The notes beneath the pieces are model-generated. The model saw only the letters and a program-made list of their open reading frames with translations. It was not told the DNA's origin and ran no database searches. Positions 1-7,193 of a stretch of 26,189 nucleotides of DNA are shown in pieces (the stretch's first letter is position 1; every line of letters begins with the position of its first letter). The stretch is from NCBI GenBank assembly GCA_050012355.1, contig JBEKHI010000067.1, forward strand, positions 1 through 26,189, read 5' to 3'. The translations under genes were made by a program, and so were the position numbers. The DNA comes from JBEKHI01 sp050012355. Its GTDB lineage: Bacteria; Actinomycetota; Actinomycetes; Streptosporangiales; Streptosporangiaceae.

Positions 1-18
1 GCCGTCGACGCGGATCAT
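1..18 (-). CDS. 5' end of next gene in the LolA-like operon (partial)
   Basis: Only six codons are visible, reading M-I-R-V-D-G. The start codon ATG overlaps the stop codon of the upstream LolA/RseB-like gene in an ATGA arrangement, which suggests translational coupling. This N-terminus resembles that of ABC-transporter ATP-binding subunits, which often follow such genes in actinobacteria. That identity is inference from context and six residues. Confidence 0.4.
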
Positions 19-1121
19 GGAACCGACACCAGCTGCAGCGCCGCCTTCATCAGCACGGTCCTGGTGACCAGCCCGGCCAGCAGGAATACGGTGTGCCTAC
101 CCCACTCGTGCACCAACACCAGGTTGATCAGCGGAGCGGACGCGTACGCGCCCTCGGCGTTCGCGGTGCTGAACGGCGTGGCGCCCGCCGAGGTCGCGTC
201 GCCGACCAGACCATCGTCACCGCGGATGCCGAGCACCGCGAAGGCCGCGAGCCCGGTTCCGTACACGCCGCTGCCAGCGACCGGGACGCTGGTCAGCGCC
301 CGCCCGTCAAGCTGGGCGGGCAGCGGCCGGGCGAAAAGGTTGTTCAGCTCGCTGGACAGGTTGCTCGCCGAGGTGACGGTGAACCCGGTGGTCGCTGTGC
401 GGACCGGTGTCAGCACGCTCGCGTCCGGGTGCCAGGCCGATACCTGGAAGAACTGTGTTTCGAGCGCCGCGCCGCCCGCTCCGCGGGCGGCGATATCGAC
501 AAGCAGCGGGAGCCCGGTGTACGGGTTGGCCCAGATGTCCACGTGGCCGATGGTGGAGGCCGGGTCGGACGGCACGATCCGCAGCCCGGCGGCGGACTGC
601 CCGGCCACCCGCCGGGGCGGCAGCAGGCTGAGCGTCGCGTCGCTTCCCGCCTCCGTTACCAGCCGGATGCCGAGAGCGGACGGCACCAGGTCAGCGGCGA
701 CCGGCAGCCGGATGGCCGGTTTCCCGGTGATCTCGGTCAGCAGCAACTGCTGGGAGTCCCAGGTGTACTCGAGCGACGGCCCCTCCTGGTACTCGTCGCG
801 TTCGGACGCGTCCGAGAGCGTGTCGACCCGCCAGTGCGAAGGGGAGGCCTGCCAGACCTCCATCTTGGTCACGCCGTCCAGCAGGTCGGCGACGCTGGAG
901 AACGCCCCGAGCGGCGGCAGGCCGAAGGTCGCGTCACTCTCCGCGTAGCCAACGAACGACATCGACTGGGACCCGAGGATGCGGGCCCTGAGCTGCTCCG
1001 CGGTGAGTGACGGCACGCTGACCGGTAGCGCGCTGGCGAGAGCGGGCAGCGCGCACAGCAGGACGACGCCGGCGGCCACGACCAGCCAGCGCCAGCCGGC
1101 TGTCCCAGGCATGAGGCGCAT
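15..1121 (-). CDS. LolA/RseB-like secreted or membrane-anchored envelope protein
   Basis: A 368-residue protein. Residues about 10-32 form a hydrophobic signal peptide or membrane anchor after a short basic N-terminus. The rest reads as an extracytoplasmic beta-rich domain like the LolA/RseB (MucB) fold, with a conserved-looking stretch around W-x-A-S-P-x-x-W-R-V-D near residues 90-100 and a second one around H-V-D-I-W-A-N-P-Y-T-G-L-P. The C-terminus is again hydrophobic. In actinobacteria this family is typically encoded beside an ABC transporter and is thought to serve in envelope or lipoprotein handling; no substrate can be named. The stop overlaps the start of the next gene. The ATG at 1121 has no clear ribosome-binding site; a second ATG lies at 1112. 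Confidence 0.7.
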   Translation of the reverse strand: MRLMPGTAGWRWLVVAAGVVLLCALPALASALPVSVPSLTAEQLRARILGSQSMSFVGYAESDATFGLPPLGAFSSVADLLDGVTKMEVWQASPSHWRVDTLSDASERDEYQEGPSLEYTWDSQQLLLTEITGKPAIRLPVAADLVPSALGIRLVTEAGSDATLSLLPPRRVAGQSAAGLRIVPSDPASTIGHVDIWANPYTGLPLLVDIAARGAGGAALETQFFQVSAWHPDASVLTPVRTATTGFTVTSASNLSSELNNLFARPLPAQLDGRALTSVPVAGSGVYGTGLAAFAVLGIRGDDGLVGDATSAGATPFSTANAEGAYASAPLINLVLVHEWGRHTVFLLAGLVTRTVLMKAALQLVSVP

Positions 1122-1125
1122 CCCA

Positions 1126-1175
1126 ATAACGATACGATAAACCCATAACGATGGCTCTTACCGTTTTGTTATCGC
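1126..1175. promoter_or_regulatory. Repeated ATAACGAT-type boxes upstream of the LolA-like gene
   Basis: Within about 50 bases directly upstream of the minus-strand gene there are two direct copies of ATAACGAT, a nearby CGATAA and an inverted GTTATCG. Clustered direct and inverted boxes beside a start codon look like a binding site for a TetR- or MarR-type repressor. No cognate regulator is visible in the window, so the role is inferred only from sequence pattern and position. Confidence 0.3.
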
Positions 1176-1369
1176 TAACAATGCTCCGAACTGGGCGAGC
1201 GTTAAGTTACTGGCGGGTGTCACCTGGGAAAATCTCTGCTACGGGGTCTCGCGGAGGAGACTTTCGGGCATTACGATCGTGCGTGAAAACGAAGCCCCTG
1301 ACTGACCCGCCCCGGGGGACGGCGGAACAGGTGTGTCAGAGGTGACGAACGGTGTGTGAGGAGTTCGTC

Positions 1370-1900
1370 ATGACAGTTCCTGTTGTCCGGAGGATCGTCG
1401 TCGGAGTGGACGGATCCGCGGAATCGGCGGCTGCCCTGCGCTGGGCATGCCGCGAAGCGCGCCTGCGCGGCGCGGAGGTACACGCCATCCAGGCGTGGGA
1501 GGCACCGCAGCGTGGTGTCGCCAGCTACGCGTGGTCTGCCCGCGTTCCGGTGCAAACCGGTCATGTTTCCGGCGGAGTCGCCGCAATCGGTGACCATCTG
1601 CGCCGCATGGTGCAGCAGGAAGCCGAGCCTGGCCTGGTGGTGAGTGCCGAGGTCGCGGAGGGGCTGACCGCCCGGGTGCTGCTCGATAGAGCCATCGGCG
1701 CGGAGATGCTGGTGCTCGGCTCGGCGAGCCATCCGGCGATGCGGGCGGCCGGCCCGGTCATCCGGGCCTGCGTCAGCCGCGCGCCCTGCCCGGTCGTCGT
1801 CATCGGCGCCGCGCAACAGGTGAGCGCCGAGGCCGAGGTGGCCAAGGTCGGTTCGATCTCGGCCGCGGGCGTCCAGGTCCCCGCGCCGCACTGGTCCTGA
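1370..1900 (+). CDS. Universal stress protein (UspA family), single domain
   Basis: A 176-residue single Usp domain. It opens with a hydrophobic strand and the V-G-V-D-G-S signature at about residues 11-16, followed by the typical A-L-R-W-A helix; the last strand is P-C-P-V-V-V-I-G. The ATP-loop motif usual in ATP-binding family members (G-x2-G-x9-G-S) is degenerate: the region reads L-G-S-A-S-H-P-A-M-R-A-A-G-P-V-I. This copy may therefore not bind ATP like classical members. The ATG at 1370 was chosen over the GTG at 1352 because a GAGGAG Shine-Dalgarno sequence lies six bases upstream. Actinobacterial Usp proteins are commonly induced by hypoxia or redox stress, but no DosR-like palindrome was seen upstream. 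Confidence 0.85.
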   Translation: MTVPVVRRIVVGVDGSAESAAALRWACREARLRGAEVHAIQAWEAPQRGVASYAWSARVPVQTGHVSGGVAAIGDHLRRMVQQEAEPGLVVSAEVAEGLTARVLLDRAIGAEMLVLGSASHPAMRAAGPVIRACVSRAPCPVVVIGAAQQVSAEAEVAKVGSISAAGVQVPAPHWS

Positions 1901-1924
1901 GTCAGCCGGGTTAAGCTCGCGCCC

Positions 1925-2242
1925 ATGGACTCTCCCGCGCAGACCGTGGTCGACAATCCCGGCAAATTCCGCTATGAGATCTACGCCGGTGACGAGCTCG
2001 CGGGCTTCGTGACCTATCAGCTCGGCAGCGACGTGATCGCGTTCCTGCACACCCAGGTGGAGCCGCAGTTCGAGGGCAAGGGGTTCGCCAGCCACCTGGC
2101 CCGCGCCGTGCTCGACGACGCCCGCAAGCGCGGCCTGTCGGTCCTCCCGTACTGCCCGTACGTCAGCGAATGGATCCAGCGCCACCCCGACTACGCCGAC
2201 CTAGTCCCAGCGCCCCGCCACCCCGACTTCGGCCTCGCCTGA
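1925..2242 (+). CDS. Small GNAT-family N-acetyltransferase-like protein
   Basis: A 105-residue protein matching the short GNAT subgroup (PF14542 type). Residues about 17-45 form the first strands (Y-E-I-Y-A-G-D-E-L-A-G-F-V-T-Y). The motif V-E-P-Q-F-E-G-K-G-F-A corresponds to the acetyl-CoA pyrophosphate-binding loop, and the subgroup's C-terminal signature P-Y-C-P-Y-V-x-x-W-I-x-R-H-P-x-Y is present. The substrate is unknown; members of this subgroup are minimal GNAT domains of unclear target. It lies 24 bases after the Usp gene and may be co-transcribed with it. No good Shine-Dalgarno sequence is visible before the ATG. Confidence 0.85.
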   Translation: MDSPAQTVVDNPGKFRYEIYAGDELAGFVTYQLGSDVIAFLHTQVEPQFEGKGFASHLARAVLDDARKRGLSVLPYCPYVSEWIQRHPDYADLVPAPRHPDFGLA

Positions 2243-2329
2243 GGCGGGCGCGCGCGGGCGCCGCAGCCAACGCCCCGGCTGGGGGAATTTCGGCCGGCTT
2301 ATTAATATGAGGCATATGCTGGTGGATTC

Positions 2330-3991
2330 ATGAATGATGATCGCGTTCGCCCGGCGATCCTGACCGTGGACGATGACCCGGCGGTGTCCCGGGCCATCGC
2401 CCGAGACCTGCGACGGAAGTACGGAGAGCATCACCGGATCGTGCGGGCCGAGTCCGGCGCGGACGCGCTGGAGGCGCTCCGGCAGATGAAGCTGCGGGGC
2501 GAGCAGGTGGCGGTGATGCTGGCCGACTACCGGATGCCAGCGATGACCGGCATCGAGTTCCTCGAGCAGGCCATGGACATCTTCAAGTACGCCAAACGCG
2601 TGCTGCTGACCGCCTACGCCGACACCGAAGCCGCGATAAAAGCGATCAACGTCGTCGACCTGGACTACTACCTGCTCAAGCCGTGGGATCCGCCGGAGGA
2701 GAAGCTCTACCCGGTCATCGACGAGCTGCTCGCCGACTGGAAGACGACCGACCACAAGGTGATACCGGAGATCAAGCTGATCGGGCACCGCTGGTCGGCG
2801 AGGTCGGTGCAGGCACGGGAGTTCCTAGCCCGCAACCAGGTGCCGTACCGGTGGTTCACCACCGACGACCCAGAGGGCGAGGCGCTGCTCGCGGCGGCGA
2901 ACGCCGGCGCCGACCACCTGCCGGTCGTGATCACCCCGGACGGCGAGGTCCTCGTCGAGCCCACCGACCACGAACTGGCCAGCAAGGTCGGCCTGGCCAC
3001 CGCGCCGGCGCAGGACTTCTACGATCTCATCGTGGTGGGCGGCGGTCCGGCCGGACTGGGTGCGGCGCTCTACGGCGCGTCCGAGGGACTGCGGACCGTG
3101 CTGGTGGAAAAGCTGGCCACCGGCGGCCAAGCCGGGCAAAGCTCGCGTATCGAGAACTATCTGGGCTTCCCGAACGGCGTGTCCGGCGCGCAGCTCACCA
3201 CCCGCGCCCGCCAGCAAGCCGCCAAGTTCGGTGCGGAGGTGCTCACCACCTGCGAAGCGACCAGCCTGGAGCTGGGCGGGTCGGCCCGCACCATCCGGCT
3301 GTCGGATGGCACGTCCATCGCCGCGCACACCGTGCTGCTCGCGACCGGGGTCGCCTACCGGCAGCTCACCGCGGCCGGCTGCGACCAGCTGACCGGCTGC
3401 GGCATCTACTACGGATCCGCGCTCACCCAGGCCGAGGACTGCCGTAACCAGGACATCTTCATCGTCGGCGGCGCCAACTCGGCCGGTCAGGCGGCGGTCT
3501 ACCTGGCCCGCTACGCTAACTCGGTGACGCTGCTGGTCCGCGGGCCGTCGCTTACCAAGTCGATGTCGTACTACCTGATCGAGCAGATCGACCAGATCGA
3601 CAACATCAACGTCCGGGTCTGCACCGAGGTCACCGAGACCCACGGTGCGGAGTACCTGGAATCGCTGACGTTGCGCGACCAGAACACCGGCATCACCGAG
3701 CGCGTCCCGGCGGGCCGCCTGTTCGTCTTCATCGGTGCCGCGCCGCTGACCGACTGGCTGGACGGCGTGCTCGCCCGCGACGAGCGAGGCTTCGTGCTAA
3801 CCGGGCCCGACCTGGGCAACGAGCCGCAGGGCTGGCCGCTGGATCGCGCCCCCTACCACCTGGAGACCAACGTTCCCGGCGTGTTCGTCGCCGGTGACGT
3901 GCGGTCCGAGTCCGCGAAACGTGTGGCCTCCGCCGTCGGCGAAGGCGCGATGGCCGTGATGCTGGTGCACCGGTACCTAGAAAAAGTGTGA
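2330..3991 (+). CDS. Response-regulator receiver / glutaredoxin-like / thioredoxin-reductase-like FAD oxidoreductase fusion
   Basis: A 553-residue cytoplasmic fusion. Residues 8-130 are a CheY-type receiver domain with acidic pocket D14/D15, phospho-acceptor D66 (L-A-D-Y-R-M-P), T94 and K117 in L-L-K-P-W. Residues about 145-220 resemble a thioredoxin/glutaredoxin-fold domain (L-I-G-H-R-W-S-A-R-S) lacking a C-x-x-C pair. From about residue 233 there is a thioredoxin-reductase-like module with FAD motif V-V-G-G-G-P-A-G, NAD(P)-binding motif V-G-G-A-N-S-A-G-Q-A and the C-terminal FAD motif F-V-A-G-D-V-R. The redox-active C-A-T-C of true thioredoxin reductases is replaced by G-S-A-L after G-I-Y-Y. 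It is therefore probably a phosphorylation-controlled NAD(P)H:acceptor oxidoreductase. The next gene encodes a histidine kinase that is the likely partner. Start ATG 2330 has a GGTGGA site upstream. Confidence 0.88.
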   Translation: MNDDRVRPAILTVDDDPAVSRAIARDLRRKYGEHHRIVRAESGADALEALRQMKLRGEQVAVMLADYRMPAMTGIEFLEQAMDIFKYAKRVLLTAYADTEAAIKAINVVDLDYYLLKPWDPPEEKLYPVIDELLADWKTTDHKVIPEIKLIGHRWSARSVQAREFLARNQVPYRWFTTDDPEGEALLAAANAGADHLPVVITPDGEVLVEPTDHELASKVGLATAPAQDFYDLIVVGGGPAGLGAALYGASEGLRTVLVEKLATGGQAGQSSRIENYLGFPNGVSGAQLTTRARQQAAKFGAEVLTTCEATSLELGGSARTIRLSDGTSIAAHTVLLATGVAYRQLTAAGCDQLTGCGIYYGSALTQAEDCRNQDIFIVGGANSAGQAAVYLARYANSVTLLVRGPSLTKSMSYYLIEQIDQIDNINVRVCTEVTETHGAEYLESLTLRDQNTGITERVPAGRLFVFIGAAPLTDWLDGVLARDERGFVLTGPDLGNEPQGWPLDRAPYHLETNVPGVFVAGDVRSESAKRVASAVGEGAMAVMLVHRYLEKV

Positions 3992-3997
3992 AAAAGT

Positions 3998-5455
3998 ATG
4001 AACTGTGAAGCCGATGAACTGAGCACCCTGTTCCTGTTCGAGAAGCTGGCGCCGGAGCAGCTCGACGAGCTCTGCCGCAAAGGCAGCGTCGAGGAATTCC
4101 CGGCCGGTCCCGTCTACCAGGAGGGTGACGCGGCGACCTGCTTTTACGTGCTGCTCAGCGGGACCCTGGTGATGACCAGGCGGATCGGCGGGGACGACAT
4201 CGAGGTGAACAGGTCCTCCTACCGTGGGTCATACTGCGGCGCGTTCCGCGCGTACCTAGGTGACCGGTTCCCGCAGATCTACGACAACTCGGTGCGGGTC
4301 ACCGAGCCGTCCCGGTTCTTCGTGCTCTCCGCCGATGAGTTCGCGCACATCATGCGGGACTGGTTCCCGATGGCGATTCACCTGCTCGAGGGCGCGTTCT
4401 TCGGCAGCCAGCGGGCCAAGGAGATGATCGGGCAGCGGGAGCGGCTGCTGGCGCTCGGCTCGCTGTCGGCCGGGCTGACCCATGAACTGAACAACCCGGC
4501 CGCCGCCGCGGTCCGGGCGACCGCCTCGCTGCGGGAGCGGGTCGCCGGGATGCGGCACAAGCTCAAGCTGATCGCCGCTGGCTCCTTCCAGCGCGGCCAG
4601 CTGGAGACGCTGATCCAGCTGCAGGAAGAAGCCGTCGAGAAGGTATCAAAGGCCCCCAAGCTCGACCCGCTGGCCACCTCGGACCTGGAGGACACCCTCT
4701 CCGACTGGCTGGAGGACCGGCGGATCCGCGATGGCTGGGATATCGCGCCCACCTTCGTCCAGGCCGGGCTGGACATCGACTGGCTTGAGCACGTGCTCGA
4801 CACGGTCGGCGAGGATTACCTCGAGCCCGCGCTGCGCTGGCTCAACTACACGGTCGAGACCGAGCAGCTGATGACCGAGATCGAGGACGCGACCACCCGG
4901 ATCTCGACCCTCGTCGGCGCGGCGAAACAATACTCCCAGCTCGACCGGGCCCCCTTCCAGGTGACCGACGTGCATGAGCTGCTTGACTCCACGCTGCTCA
5001 TGCTGTCCGGCAAGATGGGCGCGGGCATCACGGTGGTCAAGGAGTACGACCGGACGCTGCCGAAGATCCCGGCCTATGCCGCCGAGCTCAACCAGGTGTG
5101 GACGAACCTCATCGACAACGCGGTATCGGCGATGGGGGGTACCGGCACGCTGACCATCCGGACCGCGAGGGAGAATGACTGCGTGCTGATCGAGTTCACC
5201 GACACCGGCCCCGGGGTACCGGACGACCTGCGGGAACGGATCTTCGAGCCGTTCTTCACCACCAAGCCGGTTGGGGAGGGCACCGGCCTCGGTCTGGACA
5301 TTTCCTGGCGGATCGTGGTGAACAAGCACCATGGTGACATGCGGGTGGCACCCAACGGCAGTGCCCCAGACCACGAGGGCGCCCGCTTCCAGATCCGCCT
5401 GCCAATCAACCCGCCGGCGTCGGATGACGAGCCGGCACAGGAGCCTGCCACATGA
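3998..5455 (+). CDS. Cyclic-nucleotide-binding-domain sensor histidine kinase
   Basis: A 485-residue protein with no transmembrane segment, so a cytoplasmic sensor. Residues about 10-130 form a cNMP-binding/Crp-like jelly-roll domain (F-E-K-L-A-P-E-Q-L; F-P-A-G-x-x-Y-Q-E-G-D; L-L-S-G-T-L). The dimerisation/phosphotransfer motif is L-S-A-G-L-T-H-E-L-N-N-P, giving phospho-acceptor H162. A helical insert follows, then a HATPase domain with N box N-L-I-D-N-A-V, G1 box D-T-G-P-G-V-P, F box and G2 box G-T-G-L-G-L-D. It starts 6 bases after the receiver/oxidoreductase gene, the likely cognate target, and its stop overlaps the next gene (ATGA). Whether the sensor domain binds a cyclic nucleotide is not evident from sequence. 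Confidence 0.88.
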   Translation: MNCEADELSTLFLFEKLAPEQLDELCRKGSVEEFPAGPVYQEGDAATCFYVLLSGTLVMTRRIGGDDIEVNRSSYRGSYCGAFRAYLGDRFPQIYDNSVRVTEPSRFFVLSADEFAHIMRDWFPMAIHLLEGAFFGSQRAKEMIGQRERLLALGSLSAGLTHELNNPAAAAVRATASLRERVAGMRHKLKLIAAGSFQRGQLETLIQLQEEAVEKVSKAPKLDPLATSDLEDTLSDWLEDRRIRDGWDIAPTFVQAGLDIDWLEHVLDTVGEDYLEPALRWLNYTVETEQLMTEIEDATTRISTLVGAAKQYSQLDRAPFQVTDVHELLDSTLLMLSGKMGAGITVVKEYDRTLPKIPAYAAELNQVWTNLIDNAVSAMGGTGTLTIRTARENDCVLIEFTDTGPGVPDDLRERIFEPFFTTKPVGEGTGLGLDISWRIVVNKHHGDMRVAPNGSAPDHEGARFQIRLPINPPASDDEPAQEPAT

Positions 5456-5805
5456 CCGAGATTCCCGGAGTAGACGTTAATGTCCCGCCGAGCGGCCCCG
5501 GCTGCGTCGAGTGCGAGGCGGCTGATGGCTGGTGGTTCCACCTGCGCCGGTGCGCGCAGTGCGGGCACGTCGGCTGCTGCGACTCCTCGCCATCTCAGCA
5601 CGCCTCCGTGCACGCGAAGGAGACCGGCCATCCGGTGATCCGCAGCTTCGAGCCAGGGGAAGCCTGGTTCTGGTCGTTCCCCGACCAGGGCTTCTACGAG
5701 GACGGCCCGGCACTCGCGCCCCCGGAGCACCACCCGCTCGACCAGCCCACCCCCGGCCCGGCCGGCCGCGTCCCGCACAACTGGCAGATGAAGCTCAACG
5801 GCTAA
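5452..5805 (+). CDS. UBP-type zinc-finger protein
   Basis: A 117-residue protein consisting almost wholly of a ZnF-UBP domain. Candidate zinc ligands are C18 and C21 (C-V-E-C), C34 and C37 (C-A-Q-C-G-H-V-G-C-C), C42 or C43, and H50, H54 and H60 in S-x-H-A-S-x-H-x-x-x-T-G-H-P. The characteristic W-F-H-L-R-x-C and G-H-P-V-I-R-S-F-E-P-G-E-x-W-x-W elements are present. In eukaryotic USP and HDAC6 proteins this fold binds the free C-terminus of ubiquitin. In bacteria it occurs as a stand-alone protein, and I recall it beside cNMP-histidine kinase/oxidoreductase pairs like the one here. The four-base ATGA overlap with the kinase gene indicates coupling. Role: unknown, plausibly an adaptor recognising a protein C-terminus. 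Confidence 0.85.
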   Translation: MTEIPGVDVNVPPSGPGCVECEAADGWWFHLRRCAQCGHVGCCDSSPSQHASVHAKETGHPVIRSFEPGEAWFWSFPDQGFYEDGPALAPPEHHPLDQPTPGPAGRVPHNWQMKLNG

Positions 5806-5821
5806 CGAACACTGTGTTAGC
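5801..5821. terminator. Short inverted repeat at the convergent gene junction
   Basis: The arms GCTAAC and GTTAGC face each other, with further ACAC/GTGT pairing if a GA bulge is allowed. Both stop codons of the convergent UBP zinc-finger and AlkB-like genes lie inside the arms. It could form a small hairpin in either transcript, but there is no U tract, so a terminator role is tentative. Confidence 0.3.
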
Positions 5822-6431
5822 GCACGTCGTGGGCGCGGAACTGGATGCTGATGCGGGGACCGACCTGGTGGGCGGTCTTGGGTATCGCGTGCTCCCAGGT
5901 CCGCTGGCAGCTCCCGCCCATGACCACCAGGTCCCCGTGACCAAGCTCGAACCGCACCGACTGCCCGCCGCCCCGCGGGCGCAGCACCAGCGGACGGGGC
6001 GCGCCGAGCGAGAGGATCGCGACCATCACGTCCTCCGACAATCCGCGCCCGATGGTGTCGCCATGCCAGGCGACCGAGTCCTGCCCGTCCCGGTACAGGC
6101 ACATCCCGGCGGTGATGAGCGGTTCGGCCTGGTAGTACGCGTTCAGCAGGTCGCGGGCGGTAGCGAGCACCGGTGACGGGAGGGCGTCGCCCTCGCCGTA
6201 GAAGCACAGCAGCCGGGGCACGTCCACCGTCTTGTCGTACATCCGCCGCCGCTCGGCCCGCCACGGGACCTCGCTCAGCAGCCGTTCGAACACCGGAGCC
6301 GACCCGGCGAGCCACCCGTGCTGGACATCTACCCACGCGCCGCTGGTCAGCGCGGTGCGTCGGGGGGCCAGCGGATCGAACGAGGGTTCATCGGCCAGGT
6401 CGAGTAGGGAGTCCTGAACTAGAACGCTCAT
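5817..6431 (-). CDS. alkB: AlkB-like 2-oxoglutarate/Fe(II)-dependent dioxygenase
   Basis: A 204-residue protein of the AlkB family. It directly repairs alkylated DNA or RNA bases (1-methyladenine, 3-methylcytosine) by oxidative demethylation. The Fe(II) triad is visible as H123-x-D125 (W-H-G-D) and H181 (W-E-H-A-I-P-K); R193 of P-R-I-S-I-Q-F-R binds 2-oxoglutarate and R199 closes the motif. The substrate loop R-R-M-Y-D-K and L-C-F-Y-G-E-G are typical of actinobacterial members. Length matches the family. The start at 6431 has no Shine-Dalgarno sequence; an AT-rich box lies just upstream, so the transcript may be leaderless. The gene is divergent from the phosphopantetheinyl transferase. The symbol is given at family level. 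Confidence 0.9.
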   Translation of the reverse strand: MSVLVQDSLLDLADEPSFDPLAPRRTALTSGAWVDVQHGWLAGSAPVFERLLSEVPWRAERRRMYDKTVDVPRLLCFYGEGDALPSPVLATARDLLNAYYQAEPLITAGMCLYRDGQDSVAWHGDTIGRGLSEDVMVAILSLGAPRPLVLRPRGGGQSVRFELGHGDLVVMGGSCQRTWEHAIPKTAHQVGPRISIQFRAHDVR

Positions 6432-6449
6432 GCGAATACAATATCAAGG
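6432..6449. promoter_or_regulatory. Compact divergent promoter between AlkB-like and PPTase genes
   Basis: Only 18 bases separate the two divergent start codons. The top strand carries TACAAT (6437-6442), five of six matches to the -10 consensus, placed so that transcription would begin near the GTG at 6450. The opposite strand offers TATTGT over nearly the same bases, positioned for a start near the ATG at 6431. Neither gene has a Shine-Dalgarno sequence. This suggests overlapping promoters giving two leaderless transcripts. The -35 elements are weak. Confidence 0.4.
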
Positions 6450-7193
6450 GTGGGAACAGAGATCTGGTGGGCCAGCCGCGGGGATTACCGTGACGAGCTG
6501 ACCGGGCTGTTCGATGAGACCGAGCGTGCGCGTTTTGATCGCTACCGCAGGACTGAGGATCAGCAGCGGTTCGCCGTCGGGTGTGCCCTCGCCAAGCAGG
6601 CGGTCGCGTGGCGTACCGGGGGAGCGGCTCGCGCCGTTATGTTCGACCGGTCATGCGCGGAGTGCGGCGGGACGCACGGCAAACCACGGGTGGCGGGCGT
6701 CGAGTTCTCCGTCTCGCACTCTGGGGACGCGGTGGTCGTCGCGGTGGCCGACGCGCCCTGTGGGGTTGACGTGGAACTGCTGGACGGCGACCGCGACATC
6801 GCGGGGCTGAGCAGGCTCGTGCTCGGCGAGGGCGAGCAAGCCGCCGACGAGCGGGAGTTCCTCCGCGCCTGGACCCGCAAGGAGGCCGTCACCAAGGCCA
6901 CCGGCGACGGGCTGCGCGCGCCATTCTCCCAGGTCATCGTGGCTGGCGAGCCACCGCGGGTGGCCGCCTGGCCGTACCCGGACTCGCCGGACTCGGTGAC
7001 GGTTAAAGACCTGGACGCGCCGGCTGGGTACCTAGCCGCACTCGCCGTACTCGGCCCGGTAGCTGACATTTTCGTCCATAACGACGCGTGGCCGGTCTTA
7101 AGAGAATTCGTCGGCGATCAGACGGTACGCGACCGGCCGGCCCCGCTGTATTGTGAAGGGCATAATCCGGCTAAGGAGCGGCCAGATGCCTGA
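6450..7193 (+). CDS. Sfp-type 4'-phosphopantetheinyl transferase
   Basis: A 247-residue enzyme that transfers phosphopantetheine from CoA to a serine of carrier-protein domains (PKS, NRPS or ACP). The Sfp family motifs are complete: R-R-x-x-x-x-Q-Q-R-F near residues 33-41, F-S-V-S-H-S at 86-91, the Mg-binding G-V-D-V-E (D107, E109) and W-T-R-K-E-A-V-T-K-A-T-G with E145. It begins with GTG without a Shine-Dalgarno sequence. It is a stand-alone gene with no carrier protein or synthase in the window, so it may serve clusters elsewhere in the genome. Its 3' end overlaps the ATG of the damaged fxsT-like gene by 8 bases, and it contains that gene's AAGGAG ribosome-binding site. Confidence 0.9.
   Translation: MGTEIWWASRGDYRDELTGLFDETERARFDRYRRTEDQQRFAVGCALAKQAVAWRTGGAARAVMFDRSCAECGGTHGKPRVAGVEFSVSHSGDAVVVAVADAPCGVDVELLDGDRDIAGLSRLVLGEGEQAADEREFLRAWTRKEAVTKATGDGLRAPFSQVIVAGEPPRVAAWPYPDSPDSVTVKDLDAPAGYLAALAVLGPVADIFVHNDAWPVLREFVGDQTVRDRPAPLYCEGHNPAKERPDA

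Noticed and set aside
93..1010. Long plus-strand frame opposite the LolA-like gene
   Set aside because: Arg/Gly/Pro-rich low-complexity product typical of the antisense frame of a GC-rich gene; no motifs.
1271..2185. Long minus-strand frame opposite the Usp and GNAT genes
   Set aside because: Its product is rich in Asp, His, Arg and Gly without motifs, and the plus strand holds two recognisable families over the same bases.
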